Shown here: piece after piece, positions 24,274-32,685 of the stretch
Position numbering within the stretch: position 1 is the first letter of the stretch
Layout: the number at the start of each line of letters is the position of its first letter
DNA from: Candidatus Methanomethylophilaceae archaeon
Lineage (GTDB): Archaea > Thermoplasmatota > Thermoplasmata > Methanomassiliicoccales > Methanomethylophilaceae
Assembly (NCBI GenBank): GCA_017540825.1
Contig: JAFYAH010000037.1
Location: forward strand, 1-52,518
Reading direction: 5' to 3'
Length of the DNA stretch: 52,518 bases
Position numbers and translations under genes: made by a program
Notes under the pieces: model-generated
Told to the model about the DNA's origin: nothing
The model's input: only the letters and a program-made list of their open reading frames with translations
Databases searched by the model: none

Positions 24274-25664
24274 TAACCTCTGCTTAGGCCCAGCGCCTCC
24301 AGATAAGCCTTGACCTTCCATGCCATGCACAGGGGGACGAACGAGAACCCGTCCTTTCCGAGCTTGACGTTCTTCCTGGAGAGCACCAGGGCGGCTTTTG
24401 GAGCGTACCTGTCGCAATAGACTTCCAATGACACCGGCCTCCCGACCTTCCCGGATTTCACTTCCACGGGCACCAGGTCGCTTCCGAGCCTTATCTGGAA
24501 GTCCACTTCCGCATCGCCTTTGCGGTTGGCCCAGAAGAAAGCGTCGCCCTCGATGTCCAGAGACGACGTCATCTGGTTCAGCGCGTAGTTCTCTGCCAAG
24601 GCGCCGCGGATGTCCGACGTCCTGTCGTCCGCAGGGTTCAGCATAGGCGCGGTGACGTCGGCCATGCACGAAAGGAGGCCCACGTCCGGCAGGTACAGCT
24701 TGTAGTGTACCCCGCCTCTGGGGTTCTGGGGGACGGAGTCGTCGTTCACCTCCCAGACGCGTTTGACCAGGTCGGCATCCAGGAGCCATTGGATAGGGTC
24801 CGCCAGGGTCCTGCTCGTGCCTCCCGCCTTCTTCAGGACGAACCTGTCCCCCGCCTCGGCCGCCTGATGCGCTACGGAATCCCAGAGCGCTGTGATCCGC
24901 TGGTAGTCGTGCCTGCAGTACTTTCCCATGTCCTCTTTGAACGAACGGATGATGTCGTTCTGCACTTTTCTCACCTCCTCCATGCTCTCGGTGTCTATCC
25001 AGGTCTGCACGGATTCGGGCATCCCGCCTACCAGGAGGTATTCCCGGTATCTCGTCTCCAGGCGCTCTTCGAGCCATCCCGGCAGCTCTTCGCAGGGAGA
25101 GAGGCCGTCCATCATGCCGAACAGCTCTTCTCCCTCCGTCGCTAGGACGAATTCCCCGAAGTCCATCGGCCACATCCTCATGAAGCTGACCTTTCCCACG
25201 GGGAACGAAGTCTCATGCTGGCAGGCATCATTCTGGGCCTCTTTCTTCTTCCGGTCGGCCAGCGCCAGCCCGAGCAGCGATCCGGCGCAGATGATGTGTT
25301 GGTCCGGCAATTCTTGGCAGAAGTATTTGAGGGACGACAGCGCCGCATAGCAGTTCTGGACCTCGTCCAGGACGATCAGGGTCCTCTCGGTTATGCTCTT
25401 CCCGCATGCGGCAGAAAGCTCCTTCGTTATGCGAGCGGGGTCGAGATCCCTGAATATGTCTCCGAGCTGAGGGTTGCGTTCGAAATCGAAGTAAGCCAGG
25501 TCATCGTAGTGGCTTTTGCCGAATTCCTTCAGGATGTAGGTCTTCCCGCACTGCCGCATTCCCAGCAGTACAAGCGGCTTCCTTCTGTCGGATTCCTTCC
25601 ATGCAAGCAGCTTCGCTTCGACCGCTCTTCTCATGCATATGCAATCGTCTTGATCGTATTTCAT
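24273..25664 (-). CDS. AAA+ ATPase with DUF4143-type C-terminal domain
   Basis: This belongs to the archaeal/bacterial ATPase family with an N-terminal AAA domain and a C-terminal DUF4143, restriction-nuclease-like domain. Motifs are KPLVLLGMRQCGKTYILKEF (Walker A region, about 29-48), RTLIVLDEVQNC (Walker B), CAGSLLGLALA (sensor region), and C-terminally AENYALNQMTSS, AFFWANRKGDAEVDFQIR and PVEVKSGK, the nuclease-fold signature. No experimentally secure cell role is known to me; such genes are common on mobile or accessory DNA. I chose ATG 25664 (or ATG 25634). The frame opens at 25778, but that part is built from direct repeats. It ends in TAA. Confidence 0.85.
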   Translation of the reverse strand: MKYDQDDCICMRRAVEAKLLAWKESDRRKPLVLLGMRQCGKTYILKEFGKSHYDDLAYFDFERNPQLGDIFRDLDPARITKELSAACGKSITERTLIVLDEVQNCYAALSSLKYFCQELPDQHIICAGSLLGLALADRKKKEAQNDACQHETSFPVGKVSFMRMWPMDFGEFVLATEGEELFGMMDGLSPCEELPGWLEERLETRYREYLLVGGMPESVQTWIDTESMEEVRKVQNDIIRSFKEDMGKYCRHDYQRITALWDSVAHQAAEAGDRFVLKKAGGTSRTLADPIQWLLDADLVKRVWEVNDDSVPQNPRGGVHYKLYLPDVGLLSCMADVTAPMLNPADDRTSDIRGALAENYALNQMTSSLDIEGDAFFWANRKGDAEVDFQIRLGSDLVPVEVKSGKVGRPVSLEVYCDRYAPKAALVLSRKNVKLGKDGFSFVPLCMAWKVKAYLEALGLSRG

Positions 25665-25668
25665 TCTA

Positions 25669-25723
25669 TTTTTTGGGGGGCTAAAAGTGGAACAAATACA
25701 TTTTTTTGGGGGGCTAAAAATGG
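25669..25723. repeat. two 22-base direct repeats upstream of the ATPase gene
   Basis: TTTTTTGGGGGGCTAAAAGTGG (25669-25690, split here as a 20+2 run) recurs at 25702-25723 with one difference, a period of 33 bases. The repeats directly precede the ATPase start on the opposite strand and look like paired binding sites, or the trace of a small insertion. Confidence 0.7.
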
Positions 25724-25800
25724 CAAGAGACACTATTGAAAGCAATCTGCTAAATTGTAATGATAGGAACCAACGCAATCTACGCTGAGAATCGTGCCTC

Positions 25801-25867
25801 TAAAAACCTATCTTGATAATAGGTAATCGATTTATAATATGCTCCGCTATATGCATTCGAGAGAGCT
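25801..25867 (+). promoter_or_regulatory. metA promoter with CCTA-N9-TAGGTAAT element
   Basis: CCTA (25807-25810), nine bases, then TAGGTAAT (25820-25827) stand immediately before a TATA box TTTATAATAT (25831-25840). Transcription would start near 25860, giving a leader of about eight bases. The element matches the one upstream of the Rrf2 gene. Confidence 0.55.
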
Positions 25868-26863
25868 ATGCCGATAAACATTCCTGACGGCCTCCCTGCG
25901 ATGAAGGTCCTCGAGGACGAGAACATATTCGTCATGAGCGAGACGCGGGCACGGACCCAAGACATAAGGCCCCTGAGGATCGCCATACTGAATCTTATGC
26001 CCACCAAGATAGAGACCGAGATCCAGATAATGAGGCTCCTCAGCAACACCCCGCTCCAGATAGATGTCACCCTCGTGGTCCCGTCCACGCACGAGTCCAA
26101 GAACACCTCCCGCGACTACCTGTCCAGGTTCTACAAGGGGTTCTCGGAGATCGAAGGGGACAACTTCGACGGCATGATCATCACAGGGGCCCCTTTGGAG
26201 GACATCGACTTCAAGCGGGTCGACTACTGGGAGGAGATGTGCAGGATAATGGACTGGACCAGGTCCCACGCCACGACGACGATGTACATCTGCTGGGCGT
26301 CCCTGGCCGGCATGCATTACCTCTACGGCATAGAGAAGCACATGCTCCCGGGCAAGAAGAGCGGGATATTCGAGTATCGCAATCTCATGGCCAGCGATCC
26401 GCTGATGAGGGGCGTAGACGACATCCTGAGGATGCCCCAGTCCAGGTATGCGACCGTCCTTTCGGAAGACGTCGCCAGGTGCCCCCATCTGCATGTGGCG
26501 GCCAGGTCCGAGGACGACGACATAGGCATAGTGATTTCCGACGCCGGCGAGGTGTTCATAACCGGGCACATGGAGTACGACGTCAACACCCTGGCCTACG
26601 AGTACCAGAGGGACCTGGACCGCGGAATCGATCCCAGGGTGCCGTCAGGCTACTTCCCGGACGACGACCCCAGGTACGACCCCGTCCTCAGCTGGAGGAG
26701 CTATTCCATGCTGGTGTTCACCAACTGGCTGAACTACTATGTGTACCAGGCGACTCCCTATGACCTCAGGGAGCTTAACAGGAGGAAGGGACGACGTCGG
26801 CCGTCTCCTCCCTCTCACTATAGTGATAAAGAAATCAGGCGATCTGCCACTGCTTCAGGTTGA
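25868..26863 (+). CDS. metA: homoserine O-acetyltransferase, MetA type
   Basis: MetA enzymes acylate L-homoserine in the first committed step of methionine synthesis. The 331-residue protein has the catalytic C142 in YICWASLAGMHYLYG, H234 and E236 in ITGHMEYD, and LMPTKIETEIQIMRLLSNTP near the start. Position 111, which decides the acyl donor in this family, is glutamate (TGAPLEDIDF), the residue associated with acetyl-CoA; glycine there marks succinyl-CoA users. The fold ends about NYYVYQATPYDLREL; the last 29 residues look like run-on sequence and overlap the convergent small gene by 29 bases. A candidate Rrf2 operator precedes the promoter. Confidence 0.92.
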   Translation: MPINIPDGLPAMKVLEDENIFVMSETRARTQDIRPLRIAILNLMPTKIETEIQIMRLLSNTPLQIDVTLVVPSTHESKNTSRDYLSRFYKGFSEIEGDNFDGMIITGAPLEDIDFKRVDYWEEMCRIMDWTRSHATTTMYICWASLAGMHYLYGIEKHMLPGKKSGIFEYRNLMASDPLMRGVDDILRMPQSRYATVLSEDVARCPHLHVAARSEDDDIGIVISDAGEVFITGHMEYDVNTLAYEYQRDLDRGIDPRVPSGYFPDDDPRYDPVLSWRSYSMLVFTNWLNYYVYQATPYDLRELNRRKGRRRPSPPSHYSDKEIRRSATASG

Positions 26864-27068
26864 AAGTGCAGCACTGGACCTTGGAGGAGACTATAGTCCC
26901 ATCCTTCCAGAGCTTCATGAGGATCGGCTTCAGCTCTTTGACGTATTCCAGGTAAGTGGCGTTGTCTTTGAACTCCTCTGGGCGGAGCTTCTTCACTATG
27001 GCGCGGGTGCAGATCATCGGGTTCTCCTCGATGGTTCTGAGCAGCTCTTCCTCAGTAATCTGGTTCAT
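26835..27068 (-). CDS. small conserved-looking protein, possibly winged-helix
   Basis: This 77-residue reading frame has a TATA-like ATTTAAATAC upstream of its ATG and a composition typical of a real small protein: EEELLRTIEENPMICTRAIV and ELKPILMKLWKDGTIVSSKV suggest two helices and a beta-hairpin, as in short winged-helix proteins. It contains two adjacent cysteines near the C-terminus. I cannot name a family. It converges with metA and overlaps its run-on tail, and it contains one GACTATAGTC palindrome. Confidence 0.55.
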   Translation of the reverse strand: MNQITEEELLRTIEENPMICTRAIVKKLRPEEFKDNATYLEYVKELKPILMKLWKDGTIVSSKVQCCTFNLKQWQIA

Positions 27069-27167
27069 GGGAAGTTAGACTGTTCATTCAGTATTTAAAT
27101 GTAATATCGGTGTACTCGGATTATGCATCCATGAAGGTTTATGGGCCAGGCAGCTCATCATCAGCTC

Positions 27168-27262
27168 TAGAACTGCTTGATCTTGGCGCAAAGACTTCGG
27201 CGATCAGGATGCTTCTGAGATAACCGCCCTCGTTTATTTACGGCGAGTGTAGCAAGATGCAG
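27168..27262 (-). pseudogene. detached, decayed 3' fragment of the lhr helicase gene
   Basis: About 76 bases here (27170-27245) align with the 3' end of the intact helicase gene at 32695-32771, with roughly 80% identity and one base deleted. Weaker similarity continues to about 27262. On the minus strand it reads NEGGYLRSILIAE against the intact DEDGFLRSILNAE, but has a TAA in place of a tyrosine codon and the frameshift. It lies just after the stop of cassette gene C2 and has the same orientation as the intact gene 5.5 kb away. Confidence 0.75.
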
Positions 27263-27267
27263 CGAAG

Positions 27268-28527
27268 CTAATCAAATTCAAGGTGTGATGCAAGGGTTCC
27301 GCAGCTTGTTGTTTTTTCAGCGTCTTGTTCCAATAGCATGAAACCTTTGTATCGGTTGTTCTCTTCATGCTCGTCCTGTAACATCTTATCTATGAACTTG
27401 ACAAGGGTATTGAAGTCAGGCGGATCCATGTTCGGATTGGCTTCCAGCATCTTCTCTTCGATCTTGCATGTTTTGACTTTGCAGTCCTTGAGTATATGCT
27501 TGACCCATTTCTTGGCGAACGGGTTAAGGGCGCCCATTATAACGAATGGATCTTTCACGCTTTTCAGCGGAGATCTGACTTTGTTGTTATCATAGATGCT
27601 GTTCTCGAGGGTGCGGGGATAATGTCTGAGATCCATGATGTAAGGGCGTTCGTCGTCGTATATGCGGTAGAAGCGGACCGGGTTCGATCCTTGCATCCCC
27701 TCTTCGCTTATCGACTGGTAATGCCCGAATGCTATGACGTTCCTGAAAGGAAGATCCGGGTATGGCATCGAGGTCCCTGGCGAGTTCAGGCGAGAGACCC
27801 CTGCCTCATGGTCTATCGTCTTGCACATCCCTACAAGGCTGAGGGTGGCGTCTTCAAGCTTGATGTCTTCGACTTCGCAGTCAGGAAGGACCGGGGCGTC
27901 CGATCTGACGATGTCGGTCATTACATAAGGGTGCAGGATGCAGAACTTCACGAATCCGCACTGTTTTGTATTGCAGATCTCCACCGGCAGGAACGCGCCC
28001 TCCCCGCATGCATCGTCGCCAGTCTCGTTCGAGCATATTATGGAGAACAGCTTCGGAAAGCCCATCATGTGTCCTGCAAGATCGCTTCTGCTCCTGTCAC
28101 TCGGGTTTTTCAGCATCTTCCCTAGTTCATCGATGTCGACCGTGTCTTCGTATTCTTTGAAGCGGCCTTTTTCGAAGAACGTTACCAAAGAATTGGCAAT
28201 GATGGCGGCTACGACCTCATTCTTCACATCCTGCGCAGAGCCGCTCGCTATCTTGTGGTGCTTCCGGACTGCATACACGGTCCATCCCCTGACCGCCCTT
28301 GCTCTTTTCTCGAATCCTTCGATGTCTTCAGGCGTGATGTTTCTTTTGATGTTACGATACATGCACGCCATCGTCAGAGACACTGAGAAGGACGTCCTGT
28401 ATGCCTCGGACCCTATGGCAGGCGGCCTTCCTGGCACCGAGCCTTTGAAGCGCCGGTTGTATTCGCTCCTTCCGAGGCTGAAGTCCAAGCACACCCACTT
28501 GGCTTCGGTCATCGTCATCGTCTCCAA
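27268..28527 (-). CDS. cassette protein C, copy 2 (unknown family)
   Basis: This 419-residue paralogue of the protein at 19881-21050 keeps the same order of features: VCLDFSLGRSEYNRRF, RAVRGWTVYAVRKHHK, the cysteine cluster CNTKQCGFVKFC, MDLRHYPRTLEN and DPFVIMGALNPFAKKWVKH. It has an insertion containing NETGDDACGEG before the cysteine cluster and a longer C-terminus. It overlaps the end of gene B copy 2. The stop is TAG (27268-27270); readthrough would add only nine codons before a TAA. Base composition is more AT-rich than in copy 1, so the copies have separated for some time while both kept an open frame. Confidence 0.75.
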   Translation of the reverse strand: METMTMTEAKWVCLDFSLGRSEYNRRFKGSVPGRPPAIGSEAYRTSFSVSLTMACMYRNIKRNITPEDIEGFEKRARAVRGWTVYAVRKHHKIASGSAQDVKNEVVAAIIANSLVTFFEKGRFKEYEDTVDIDELGKMLKNPSDRSRSDLAGHMMGFPKLFSIICSNETGDDACGEGAFLPVEICNTKQCGFVKFCILHPYVMTDIVRSDAPVLPDCEVEDIKLEDATLSLVGMCKTIDHEAGVSRLNSPGTSMPYPDLPFRNVIAFGHYQSISEEGMQGSNPVRFYRIYDDERPYIMDLRHYPRTLENSIYDNNKVRSPLKSVKDPFVIMGALNPFAKKWVKHILKDCKVKTCKIEEKMLEANPNMDPPDFNTLVKFIDKMLQDEHEENNRYKGFMLLEQDAEKTTSCGTLASHLEFD

Positions 28528-29389
28528 GACTGAACGGGGTCTGTCCCATTCCCCTTCTGCAGTGTCTCTTCATAACCGCTCTGGGGGCCGTTAGTCTGCC
28601 TTTGACAGATTCGAGGCTCTATTTCGGCGCGGACTCACGTGCAGATGAATTGACTCCGAACGCTTCTTTCCAGCGCAAGCGCAAGGGGCTGCACAGTCCG
28701 GATGCGCTCAGGGTCCGCAGGTTTTTCAGGGCGGTCTGCTCGCCACTCGCAGCAGCATACCATGCGAGTTTCAGAGCGTCTTCGACCGTGGCTTTTTTCC
28801 CGATCATGTCCAGGCAGTCCTGTTTTGAGAGTATGTAGTATGCGATTGCCGAGCACGCTTCCGGAAATCCGGAGGCCGCAGAGCAGAGGAACCATTTCAT
28901 GGACTGGGGGGTTGTGGTCATGTTCAGCGCCACAAGCTCGTTCGCCAGCTCGTATTGGGCGGCAGGATGCCCTTGGACGGCCGCTACCTCAAGCCATCTC
29001 ATCCGCTCGGAGGCAGGCATCGAAGCGGCTGTCGCGAATATGGCCTCTGGGCTTGCATACTCCTCCGCCATGGCCGTCTCGTTACTTTCGTTCCTGGCGT
29101 CCTACAGGGAGCATTCTGCCATGCTGCGAGCCTCGAACCCGATGTTCTTGAGCAACTTCTTATGAAATTCCGGTAGCTCCGGCTGGTCTGCCGTCCATTC
29201 GTCCTCTCCATATTCAAGCCATCTGCTGGCCCTGGTTTCGGGAGAGGCTTCGACTGCCCGCATCAGGCGCTCGAACCTGGCGTCCTCCGCCTTTTCGAGC
29301 ATGATCGAAGCCCGGTCGAGGCTCCAGATTGACATGAGGTCGTCCGCAGATATGCTTTCTGTCAGTCTTTCCGGAGCTACCCTGAACAT
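28352..29389 (-). CDS. cassette protein B, copy 2, Sel1-repeat protein interrupted by two in-frame amber codons
   Basis: From ATG 29389 the frame matches gene B copy 1 (MFRVAPERL; ASPETRASRWLEYGEDEW; GHPAAQYELANELV; ATVEDALKLAWYAAASG). It has TAG at 29102-29104 (ECSL-TAG-DARNE against DCSYEDAQDE) and TAG at 28619-28621, after which homology continues (LTAPRAVMKRHC, RGMGQTPFSLGDDDDD). There is no TAA, TGA or frameshift over the homologous length. Both ambers fall where copy 1 appears to have Glu. The ancestral TGA at the end has become CGA, so the frame runs on to a TAA at 28352 inside gene C. It is either read through, for example as pyrrolysine, or a young pseudogene. Conventional translation gives 95- and 150-residue pieces. 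Confidence 0.6.
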
Positions 29390-29407
29390 AAAATCTTCAA
29401 TGCGCCG

Positions 29408-30502
29408 CTATGCTATCGTCTCGTCCGGGCCGGCGGAGGCGCATCCTGTTACGGCTCCCAGCACCGGGACGATCCTGTCGTACACTGCGAACTCCAGTTC
29501 TCTGCTCCCCTCGCATTTGGCTATAGCCGACAGCATCTGCTCCAGGCCCATGTCTCTATCGAGGCATATCCTAACGGCGCACAGAGAGGCTGTTTTTTCC
29601 GGAAGGGTCGTGGACGACCTCCATATTTTCATGGATTCGCGAAGGGATTCGTCGGTGCGTCCTTTGACGACCTCGCGGAGCCGGACCATGAACGGGTCCT
29701 TCGAAAGCTTGCGGTAGAGCCTTCCGTTCGGCCCTTTTTCTAGAATCTCGCGGGCCCCTTTCGTATCGAAGGCTCCATCGATGCCGCAAGCCAGAACCAT
29801 CGCTCTGCTGAACAGGCTCCCTTCGAGAAAGGCCGTCATCGCTATGGTCTCGTCTATCTCTGCAGGGTTAGACAGAACCGCCATCAACACGAGGGCATCA
29901 GCCGTCTCCTGTTCGGCGCCCTCCTTCGTGCAGAGGCTTTCGTGGGTTCTGTATGTCGACCCGATGTCCACGTAGTCGTATATGGATCTCTTCGGCAGGC
30001 CGCAGCATGGCATATCGTCCGCCGATCCGGCAAGCGGAAGATAGGGGCTACATATGCAGATCCGGTCTTTGGAAGCCTTTCCCAGCCTCGATATCCTCCC
30101 CAGATAGCCGGTGAGCCGGCCCTCTTCGACGATTATTACGGAATCCAAGGCGCGACATCCGTCGAACGCGGAGGGATCGACGTTCGCATAGGGCATAGCT
30201 ACCGTCTGCAGATTGCGGCAGTCCTTGAACGCTTCTTTGCAGATGCACCTTAGGCTCGGAGGCAGCACGATCTTTTCTACTGCAGATCTCGAGAAGGCGA
30301 GCTCCCCTATGGAGACTACCTTGAACGATCTCCCCTCCATCGACACCGTTTCTGGAATATATGCGAAGCGCCGACCCTTCCTGAACGAGATCACTTCTGC
30401 AGATTCGCCATCGCAATCAAAACCGATGCCGTCGACCTCGATCACATGTTTCATTCCGCTATTGGTAATAGTCTTGGGCATGATAGCGCTGTCAGACATC
30501 AT
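29408..30502 (-). CDS. cassette protein A, copy 2, with short LRR_5-like region
   Basis: This 364-residue paralogue of the protein at 21937-23058 has the same domains: IGFDCDGESAEVISFRKGRR, LRR_5-like units (ELAFSRSAVEKIVLPPSLR, KEAFKDCRNLQTVAMP, SAFDGCRALDSVII), then ACGIDGAFDTKGAREILEKG, GPNGRLYRKLSKDPFMV and YDRIVPVLGAVTGCASAGP. There is no signal peptide. It ends with TAG (29408-29410), five codons after the shared GP, then six codons and the in-frame ATG of gene B, exactly as in copy 1. A seven-base-stem hairpin (TAGGCGA/TCGCCTA, 30526-30544) lies just upstream of the start. Confidence 0.75.
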   Translation of the reverse strand: MMSDSAIMPKTITNSGMKHVIEVDGIGFDCDGESAEVISFRKGRRFAYIPETVSMEGRSFKVVSIGELAFSRSAVEKIVLPPSLRCICKEAFKDCRNLQTVAMPYANVDPSAFDGCRALDSVIIVEEGRLTGYLGRISRLGKASKDRICICSPYLPLAGSADDMPCCGLPKRSIYDYVDIGSTYRTHESLCTKEGAEQETADALVLMAVLSNPAEIDETIAMTAFLEGSLFSRAMVLACGIDGAFDTKGAREILEKGPNGRLYRKLSKDPFMVRLREVVKGRTDESLRESMKIWRSSTTLPEKTASLCAVRICLDRDMGLEQMLSAIAKCEGSRELEFAVYDRIVPVLGAVTGCASAGPDETIA

Positions 30503-30636
30503 TACGCATCATCCAGGTTGGTGGGTAGGCGATCTAGTCGCCTATTCGGAGCAGAATTCCTGACTTTTTTCTTCATGATAAGGGTTTTAGTTTGCCAAAC
30601 TGAAACGTTCTTTATATGCATTTATGATGAAATGAC

Positions 30637-31500
30637 ATGAATAAGCTCATTATTATTGCTGCGATCTGTGCAATAGCAGCAATAGGCGCCGTAGCGGCCG
30701 TTCTTCTGTCAGCGGGGGACAGCGATAAAGAGCACAGTGAGAAAGAGTTCAAGGATCCGTATCTTTTGGAGCTGAAAAAAGGGGACTATATCGAATATTC
30801 CGGCGACGATCACCACCTTGGTATAAGGATTTCTGAGGTCCTGGAAGGTGGCTGGTACAAACTAGAGGCATATGACGGCGATATGACGGAAGACGCGCGC
30901 CTCACAATGAACAGGATCCAGTTCCTGTCCAACATGTACCCGCATATCACTACTAATTGGAACCTTTTCAATTTGCCGGCAGTAGACGAAAGCAAATACG
31001 TGGGCGTCTCCCCGATCGACTTCAACGGCAGAACGATTGAATGCAAGGTCTACGGATCTTCCGTCTACACATTCGTAGGAGATTACGGAATCGTGTACGG
31101 GCAGGGGGACTCTCCTGACTCTCCTGACATCGTTCTTAAAACTTCGTTGCTGGACGGGTCCAAGCATGGCATAGCTAAGGATCCGTTCTCCAAAGAACTG
31201 AAGGTAGGCGATTACATAGAGAAGGGCGTTATTAGCGTAAAATATGACGAGAACGGATTCACAGGGTGCCTAAACAAGGTCGATTTCATGCTTGCATCCT
31301 GTATCTTCCCCCTAAATTCCTACGGGGAGTCGAGTGGCAAAAAGGCGATAAGCTTCAACGGAAAAATAATCGATTGCGATCTGTACGATGACGGGCCTTA
31401 CGGCTACGACTATTATGTCGGAGACTATGGCATCCTGTACAGATCCATCAGCGATACAGGAACATCCAACTTGAGGACTAACCTGGACTTCTCCATCTGA
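30637..31500 (+). CDS. secreted/membrane-anchored protein with internal duplication
   Basis: The 287-residue protein has an N-terminal membrane segment (about 4-22) followed by a charged linker. Two related halves follow: LELKKGDYIEYSG, PIDFNGRTIECKVYG and VGDYGIVYG in the first, ELKVGDYIEKGV, AISFNGKIIDCDLYD and VGDYGILYR in the second. The pattern suggests two small beta-rich domains outside the membrane. The start has a TATA-like TTTATATG about 22 bases upstream, so the message is probably leaderless. A shorter relative lies at 32017-32556. No function can be assigned. Confidence 0.65.
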   Translation: MNKLIIIAAICAIAAIGAVAAVLLSAGDSDKEHSEKEFKDPYLLELKKGDYIEYSGDDHHLGIRISEVLEGGWYKLEAYDGDMTEDARLTMNRIQFLSNMYPHITTNWNLFNLPAVDESKYVGVSPIDFNGRTIECKVYGSSVYTFVGDYGIVYGQGDSPDSPDIVLKTSLLDGSKHGIAKDPFSKELKVGDYIEKGVISVKYDENGFTGCLNKVDFMLASCIFPLNSYGESSGKKAISFNGKIIDCDLYDDGPYGYDYYVGDYGILYRSISDTGTSNLRTNLDFSI

Positions 31501-31516
31501 ATGCTGGTGTAATAAC

Positions 31517-31951
31517 ATGGACGAAGATTATGGAGACGTATTACATGCAGCGGACCGGCTTAAGGTCCTGATGCTCCTAGGTCCCGCTCTGATGGTGCTC
31601 GGAGTGTTCCTGGCATGGGTGAGCTTCTGGGGATTCAACATATCCGGATGGTCTTTGTTTACAGATTCCGCAGGATATGGAATATCGTCTGCATATGTTC
31701 CCGGATTGATCCTTGCGATAGGCATCTTGGCGCTGATACTCAGGCTGCCGAGGGTCTTGAGAGGGACCGAGATTTCGTTCGAATCCAGTCAAGGATGGTT
31801 CATCGCAAGGATCGCGACATACCTGATAGCCATGGCACTGATGTTCGTGTTCTCTGGCGATGTGGACGGAACTGTTGGGTTCGGCTACATCATGTCGTTC
31901 TTAGGGATACTGGTGTCGATCGGACGGCCGTTGATAGAGAAGTTCTCTTGA
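31517..31951 (+). CDS. small integral membrane protein
   Basis: The 144-residue protein has four hydrophobic segments (about 17-37, 58-78, 97-112 and 118-135) separated by short loops and a cytoplasmic-type charged N-terminus (MDEDYGDVLHAADRLK). I do not recognise the family. It begins 17 bases after the previous gene and precedes another secreted protein, so the three probably form a transcript for envelope proteins. Confidence 0.6.
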   Translation: MDEDYGDVLHAADRLKVLMLLGPALMVLGVFLAWVSFWGFNISGWSLFTDSAGYGISSAYVPGLILAIGILALILRLPRVLRGTEISFESSQGWFIARIATYLIAMALMFVFSGDVDGTVGFGYIMSFLGILVSIGRPLIEKFS

Positions 31952-32016
31952 TGATTGAAGAAGAATGACATACACTGGGCGTCGCTGATGCCCAGTCCTC
32001 TTATTATGGTGAGTAC

Positions 32017-32556
32017 ATGGAGAAGAAGTGGATAATTGTGGCCGTGGTCGCTGCGACGATCGCGATTGCTGGAGCTGTCGCATTCCTCATGCTGAGCTCC
32101 GATAAAGAGTGGGAGACGACGCCGGATGACTGGCTTTTAGATCGCAGCGTCGGCGTTGGTGATTGGATCGAGTTCGACAACACGGAGTACAAAGTCGTCA
32201 GCGTCAGCGGTGACAAGTACGAGGTGAAGGTCTCGAAGGGATACAGCACCTCCTACAAAGACATGACCAAAAAGGAGTTCCTTAGCCTTCTGACCTCCAA
32301 GGAGCAGCTCAAAGTCTGGGCGGAAGCGGTCAAGATCGACTACTCCCTCAATTACGAAAAGACCCAGTCGATCAGCACCTATCTCGGCACGAAGGAATGC
32401 AAGGTCTACACGGGAACTGCGACCGGTACCGTATTGGGGACCAAGACATCTTTCGATTTCTCGGTTTACATAGGGGCCCATGGCATATGCTATCGCATCG
32501 TCGCCAACGGCGTCACTCATGAGATGTCCTCGAGCCTCTGGTTCCCGGGTTCCTGA
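32017..32556 (+). CDS. secreted/membrane-anchored protein related to the gene at 30637
   Basis: The 179-residue protein has an N-terminal membrane segment (about 5-25), an acidic linker, and one beta-rich domain with VGVGDWIEFDNTEYKVVSVS, STYLGTKECKVYTGT and YIGAHGICYRIV. These recall the GDYIEYSG, IECKVYG and VGDYGIVY motifs of the protein at 30637-31500, so both likely belong to one family of archaeal surface proteins. ATG 32017 follows the membrane protein by 65 bases. The function is unknown. Confidence 0.62.
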   Translation: MEKKWIIVAVVAATIAIAGAVAFLMLSSDKEWETTPDDWLLDRSVGVGDWIEFDNTEYKVVSVSGDKYEVKVSKGYSTSYKDMTKKEFLSLLTSKEQLKVWAEAVKIDYSLNYEKTQSISTYLGTKECKVYTGTATGTVLGTKTSFDFSVYIGAHGICYRIVANGVTHEMSSSLWFPGS

Positions 32557-32685
32557 CAGTTCGCACGACTTTCCTAAACAGTTTGAAAACATTTCTGCGG
32601 CATGTGCGTCTGTTCGGCTATTGTGATGGCATCTCAAAGGCCGAGCCGGCGCCAAGCCGCTCCGAATGTGATGGCTCGGGCGCCG

